NCBI RefSeq assembly: GCF_047663525.1
Contig: NC_092594.1
Coordinates: 35,945,001 to 36,009,000 of the forward strand
Direction of reading: 5' to 3'
DNA: 64,000 nucleotides
Origin: Anas platyrhynchos
Taxonomy: Eukaryota; Chordata; Aves; Anseriformes; Anatidae
How positions within the stretch are numbered: the stretch's first letter is position 1; every line of letters begins with the position of its first letter. A model generated the notes under the pieces. The model made no database searches. It had not been told where the DNA came from and was given only the letters and a program-made list of their open reading frames with translations. A program made the translations under genes and the position numbers. This document shows, piece after piece, positions 61,201-64,000 of this stretch.

Positions 61201-63760
61201 CAAAGTGTTGTGTTCACTCTTCAAATGTTCTTACTTCTAGAAGTTTTGGTAATAATTTACCTGTCCTTTCTGCTTCCATTAGGAGACTTAGTATGTCTCA
61301 GTGGAGATATCTTGAGGTTTCTCCTATACCCCCCACAAGTTTTTCCTTCAGAGATTTCTCTATTCAATAACAATGGGTTAAACAAACCCAGGTGCTCATA
61401 ACAGTGTGGCCCAGGTGAAGGCATTAAAGATGTTGGGGGAAGGGTACTGCTGATTATAAACAGATGAGTTTTTTAATAAGATGATGTGTTTTTTAAATAC
61501 ACTTTCATAATTTGTGTTGACTTTGAGGTCCAGTGATTTATACTACTTCTGTTATGCTGAAATAATAGAAGAGAGAACTATCAGAAAGGAACTGAGAAAA
61601 AACGGAAAACTTGCTCTGAATTGTGTGAAAGGGTTGTTTTTAGGAGGTGTTGGGCAGGTGTTCTTTTAAAATTATTAAAAAAATGTGAATTCTCTGCATG
61701 TTTCAGGAGTGGCTGAGCCTTGAACAGTAAGGATGTTGAGTAAGGCTCAGATATGTTCTTTACCCACAGGTGTTTGTGCATGCATGTATACAGTAAGCTG
61801 ATATCCAGTATTTAAAAAGGAGTGGACCTAGAGAGCCAGCATCTAATGAAGTGGTATAGGAATTACAGTTTTGTTTCTTAGATCTGTTTGATAGATTTTT
61901 AAATTATGATCACAAACAAGCTGTTTTTCTTAATGTTGCATTGTTTAGGCTATATCTGATGTTTTATTTAGTAATGTCATCACGATATATATATTCTTAA
62001 CTTACTTATTGAAGCCATAATATTGATTGACACTTCTCATTTAAACTAATTCTTAATAAATTCACTTGTAAGGTCTCAGTCTTCCTTGATATTTTCCAAG
62101 AATATAAGAAAGGTAGGTTTTCTTTATGATTCAGGAAAGCATAACCCAAAAAGCGTATTGTCCCTGTTTAAATGCCAGTTAACTAACACGTGCTACACGC
62201 TCTTACGTTTGACAGGATGTTAAAATTAACACAACAGCTTTCACTAGAAAAACTTTAAAGATTCTAGCCTCTTAATCCTTCCCCATTTTATGGCTGTTAA
62301 TATACTGACTGTTTCAGTACAGTGTTGTATTCTCATTTGCTTAGCTGTGAGCACTCAGTATCAAACCTGTTTGATTGTTGCCAAAAATGCATGCTCTATA
62401 TGAAGCTGTCCAGGTTTTTTCTTTTGCGTGTGTGCTTACCAGCTTATGGCGCTTGAAACTGCTTCTTGCGCAACCATCCACTGCTGAGCGCACGGCAGTA
62501 CTGTGTTAGTGTGCTAGCCAGTGCCATCCTGCTTTTTATTGTTAAGTACAAGCAAGATGGAGAGTAACCTTGACACCAGTACTTTTTTTTTTTTGTATGG
62601 CATCCATGGTATCCTTTTTAATAAAAGTACTAGTTTCTCTCCATATCCCATTGTAAGCCTTTACCATGGTTTCAGTTACAAAAATTTATCTTTTTAAGAG
62701 GGACTTCTCCTTTAGTGCTTCATAACTTACATACACTAAAGCATCTGTATGCTGTGTAAATTACATTCTAAAATTTCTAAACCCTCAACCTTTTTCATAA
62801 ACTAATTTGGTGATATACTGCTGTCTTGCTTTAGTTCTTTCTGGTTGGACAGGTCTCACAGTGGTGATGCTGTTTTATCTATGCTAGGTGGCTGCCCTTC
62901 AGGATGAAAAAAACAGCTTGATGTCAGAAAATGAGATTATGAATGACAGACTAGAGCAATTAGATGACTCTATTGATGATCCAAATACTGTGGTAGCAAA
63001 AAAGTATTTTCATGCACAGTTGCAACTAGAACAACTTCAAGAAGAAAACTTCAGGTATGAAACCATTTTATTTTTCTTTCAAAGAACCCTTGCTTGTCAT
63101 GTCAGATACGTTACAAGATTTTCTGGTACCCCTTAAGGATTTCCCATCTTAATTTCCTTTGCTATAAAAACTTTCTACTACTGTATTAACATAACCTATT
63201 TTAAAGATGGCCTTTACCCTGAAGGAAAAAAAAGCTGTTAATTTGTAATCACAGTATTGTGGCCCTTCGACACTTTTTTAAAAGGTGATGGAAAGCAGAA
63301 ATAAGCACCAACGTGATTTGTGTTTAAAAAAGTCTCCTTAATGCACTGATTTCTTTCACATATTAGTCTTTCTTCTTGTAATTCCTATGAAAAAATATTC
63401 ATATGATTCCTTGAAATATCATATCATAAATTTGCAGTACAGAATTCATTGTGATTTAACAAGTAGACAGTCAAAAGTTTACAGTACCCTTTTTTTACTA
63501 CTCAAATCAATAGGTTTCCCTTTTCTTACTTTAATAGTTCTAGCACTAAATGGGTCATCATGAGCAAAATATGTAATGAATATGGATTCTTAATAGACTT
63601 CCTGTTTTTGATCTGGTAGGCTTGAAGCTGCAAAAGATGATTATCGTGTCCATTGTGAAGATTTAGAAAAACAACTGATTGAACTGCAACACAGAAACAA
63701 CGAACTGACCTCTTTGGCAGAAGAATCTAGGGCACTGAAAGACGAAAATGATATTCTTAG
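46170..63760 (+). CDS. HOOK1: HOOK1, coding exons 1-10 (5' part of gene)
   Basis: HOOK1 is a cytoplasmic dynein-activating adaptor. With FTS (AKTIP) and FHIP it forms the FHF complex linking dynein to early endosomes; it also sorts clathrin-independent cargo and shapes the spermatid manchette. Ten exons join in frame to about 306 residues (human total about 728). Residues 1 to about 160 form the globular HOOK domain (calponin-homology-like), including LQTFNTAAPC, GDNWRIK, LGQQISEELIPDLN, LQLILGCAVNCE and EESVQHVVMTAIQELMSKE. Coiled coil starts at about 175 (LKKALEDLQEALAEKEEL). HOOK1 is chosen over HOOK3 because of SDPTELGR, NIMTLEES and DDPNTVVAKKYFHAQLQLEQ. All introns are GT-AG. The rest lies right of the window. 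Confidence 0.97.
46221..52717 (+). other. HOOK1: HOOK1 intron 1
   Basis: 6.5-kb intron. The first 300 bases are G-rich and minisatellite-bearing; the rest is ordinary AT-rich sequence in which no gene or repeat family was recognised. Confidence 0.85.
46362..46500 (+). repeat. G-rich minisatellite (about 21-bp unit) in HOOK1 intron 1
   Basis: GGGGCTGGGGGGGCTCCATA occurs at 46401-46420 and 46422-46441, followed by decayed units. GGGG to G7 runs recur throughout on the non-template strand just downstream of the promoter, favouring R-loops or G-quadruplexes. Confidence 0.85.
52718..52803 (+). CDS. HOOK1: HOOK1 exon 2
   Basis: Residues 18-45: LQTFNTAAPCRDVQDLTNG, VAMAQVLHQ, plus two bases of Ile46. 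The acceptor is TTTTTCCCTCTTTAG; the donor is AAT|GTAAGT. Part of the HOOK domain. Confidence 0.95.
52804..54613 (+). other. HOOK1: HOOK1 intron 2
   Basis: 1.8-kb intron with a MIR-like relic and short T runs. Confidence 0.85.
53862..54020 (+). repeat. MIR-like ancient SINE relic
   Basis: Segments in MIR order: 'gtgtagtctagaggctagaa' (tRNA-like head), 'ctgacacaggccttgggcaa', then 'gggaataataactgcctct' and 'attaggtgctctgagg'. This is the most complete MIR-like copy in the window. Confidence 0.65.
54614..54686 (+). CDS. HOOK1: HOOK1 exon 3
   Basis: Completes Ile46 and encodes DVAWFDASWLNRIKEDVG, DNWRIK (to residue 70), ending in phase 0 at AAG|GTAGGT. The acceptor is AATTTCATTTCAG. Confidence 0.96.
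54687..55013 (+). other. HOOK1: HOOK1 intron 3
   Basis: 327-bp GT-AG intron. Nothing else seen. Confidence 0.85.
55014..55064 (+). CDS. HOOK1: HOOK1 exon 4
   Basis: SSNLKKILQGIMDYYHE, residues 71-87, phase 0 both ends. A second AG five bases into the exon (TCTAG) would break the frame, so the exon starts after TATTAG. Confidence 0.95.
55065..56547 (+). other. HOOK1: HOOK1 intron 4
   Basis: 1.5-kb AT-rich intron. Nothing else recognised. Confidence 0.85.
56548..56680 (+). CDS. HOOK1: HOOK1 exon 5
   Basis: FLGQQISEELIPDLNKISEN, SDPTELGRFLQLILGCAVN, CERKQ, residues 88-131 plus the first base of Glu132. The acceptor is CATCTTTTTTCAG; the donor is CAAG|GTATGG. The second half of the HOOK domain core. 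Confidence 0.97.
56681..57580 (+). other. HOOK1: HOOK1 intron 5
   Basis: 900-bp AT-rich intron. Nothing else recognised. Confidence 0.85.
57581..57648 (+). CDS. HOOK1: HOOK1 exon 6 (dynein light intermediate chain-binding helix)
   Basis: Encodes EHIQNIMTLEESVQHVVM, TAIQE, residues 132-154. This is the HOOK-domain helix that grips dynein LIC1. Gln145 and Ile152 correspond to HOOK3 Gln147 and Ile154, which I recall as required for LIC1 binding; both are conserved. The acceptor is a T-run ending TTCGTAG; the donor is GAG|GTAAGT. Confidence 0.96.
57649..58883 (+). other. HOOK1: HOOK1 intron 6
   Basis: 1.2-kb intron. An 87-codon frame (58034-58297) has no recognisable relative. Confidence 0.85.
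58884..58946 (+). CDS. HOOK1: HOOK1 exon 7 (linker to coiled coil)
   Basis: LMSKEVMGPSASDTSTEMEQ plus Gln, residues 155-175, phase 0 both ends. The middle part is variable between HOOK proteins; the LMSKE and E(M/L)EQQ ends are conserved. Confidence 0.94.
58947..59983 (+). other. HOOK1: HOOK1 intron 7
   Basis: About 1 kb of AT-rich sequence with short A-rich and CAA-rich runs (about 59063-59090). Nothing else recognised. Confidence 0.85.
59984..60067 (+). CDS. HOOK1: HOOK1 exon 8 (start of coiled coil)
   Basis: LKKALEDLQEALAEKEELAQ, RCQELDLQ, residues 176-203, heptad-patterned. The acceptor is TGTTCTTTAAAAG; the donor is CAG|GTAAGA. Confidence 0.95.
60068..62887 (+). other. HOOK1: HOOK1 intron 8
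   Basis: 2.8-kb AT-rich intron with an A-rich AAAT-type run at about 60680-60720. Nothing else recognised. Confidence 0.85.
62888..63054 (+). CDS. HOOK1: HOOK1 exon 9 (coiled coil)
   Basis: VAALQDEKNSLMSENEIMND, RLEQLDDSIDDPNTVVAKKY, FHAQLQLEQLQEENF, residues 204-258 plus two bases of Arg259. The DDPNTVVAKKYFHAQ stretch distinguishes HOOK1 from HOOK3. The donor is TTCAG|GTATGA. Confidence 0.96.
63055..63619 (+). other. HOOK1: HOOK1 intron 9
   Basis: 565-bp intron. Nothing else recognised. Confidence 0.85.
63620..63760 (+). CDS. HOOK1: HOOK1 exon 10 (coiled coil)
   Basis: Completes Arg259, then LEAAKDDYRVHCEDLEKQL, IELQHRNNELTSLAEESRAL, KDENDIL and two bases of another Arg; residues 260-305. 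It is nearly identical to human HOOK1 in this block. The donor is CTTAG|GTATAT. Confidence 0.96.
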
Positions 63761-64000
63761 GTATATAATATACACAGATTTCTTTTTTCTTTCTATTTTT
63801 TTCTCCACATTGGCAGGATTTAATGACTAAACATAAGGGTTTGTATTTCAAAAGAATTCTTTACAGCTATTACTTCTGTGGATGGGTCTTACCCAAACAA
63901 GGTCTAAAATAAATGTTCGAAAAAGGCCCCTTGACAAAGCAGGGATGAAATGCAAGCTTTCACACATAACCTCTTCTTAGTATAAGAATTCTTCTGCAAA
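63761..64000 (+). other. HOOK1: HOOK1 intron 10 (partial)
   Basis: Runs off the right edge; no further exon in the remaining 240 bases. Confidence 0.85.

Noticed and set aside
1..64000. tRNA, rRNA, CRISPR, phage or bacterial operon features
   Set aside because: No A/B-box pairs with cloverleaf, no regularly spaced direct repeats with unique spacers, and no dense ORF organisation; the window is a vertebrate intron-rich locus.

Overview
The window is vertebrate nuclear DNA, almost certainly from a bird. It has long AT-rich introns with GT-AG exons, CpG islands, MIR-like relics, and two CR1 non-LTR retrotransposon fragments. One CR1 copy keeps the typical CR1 3' end (two copies of an ATTCTGTG octamer). 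No prokaryotic features are present. Species cannot be fixed by eye.

Three protein-coding genes are supported. (1) FGGY (D-ribulokinase family, + strand): only the last two coding exons are here (20312-20373 and 21088-21169), with a poly(A) signal at 21293-21298. Positions 1-20311 appear to be one long FGGY intron. (2) An RNF170-like membrane RING E3 ligase gene on the - strand. Four exons are clear (30631-30739, 26110-26183, 25512-25622, 24139-24444), plus a likely fifth, more 5' exon at 35687-35761. It is tail-to-tail with FGGY. (3) HOOK1 (dynein/endosome adaptor, + strand): exons 1-10 (46170-63760), encoding about the first 306 residues; the gene runs off the right edge.

The most interesting point is gene (2). 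It is an intact-looking RNF170 paralogue lying head-to-head with HOOK1. As I recall the human genome, RNF170 itself lies head-to-head with HOOK3 on chromosome 8, and no such gene sits between FGGY and HOOK1 on chromosome 1. The window therefore looks like the second copy of an ancestral HOOK-RNF170 divergent pair, probably from early vertebrate genome duplication, kept here and lost in the human lineage. The CpG island at about 45840-46340 is the natural candidate for a shared bidirectional promoter. It carries two CCAAT boxes, a CRE-like site and a YY1 motif that reads as a start-codon-type element on the - strand.

The rest is intron or intergenic sequence: microsatellites, a 160-bp AT-repeat tract, G-rich minisatellites in the FGGY terminal intron and HOOK1 intron 1, and a second CpG-rich block inside the short FGGY terminal intron. 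Identities were made by reading translations against family sequences from memory; no database search was run.
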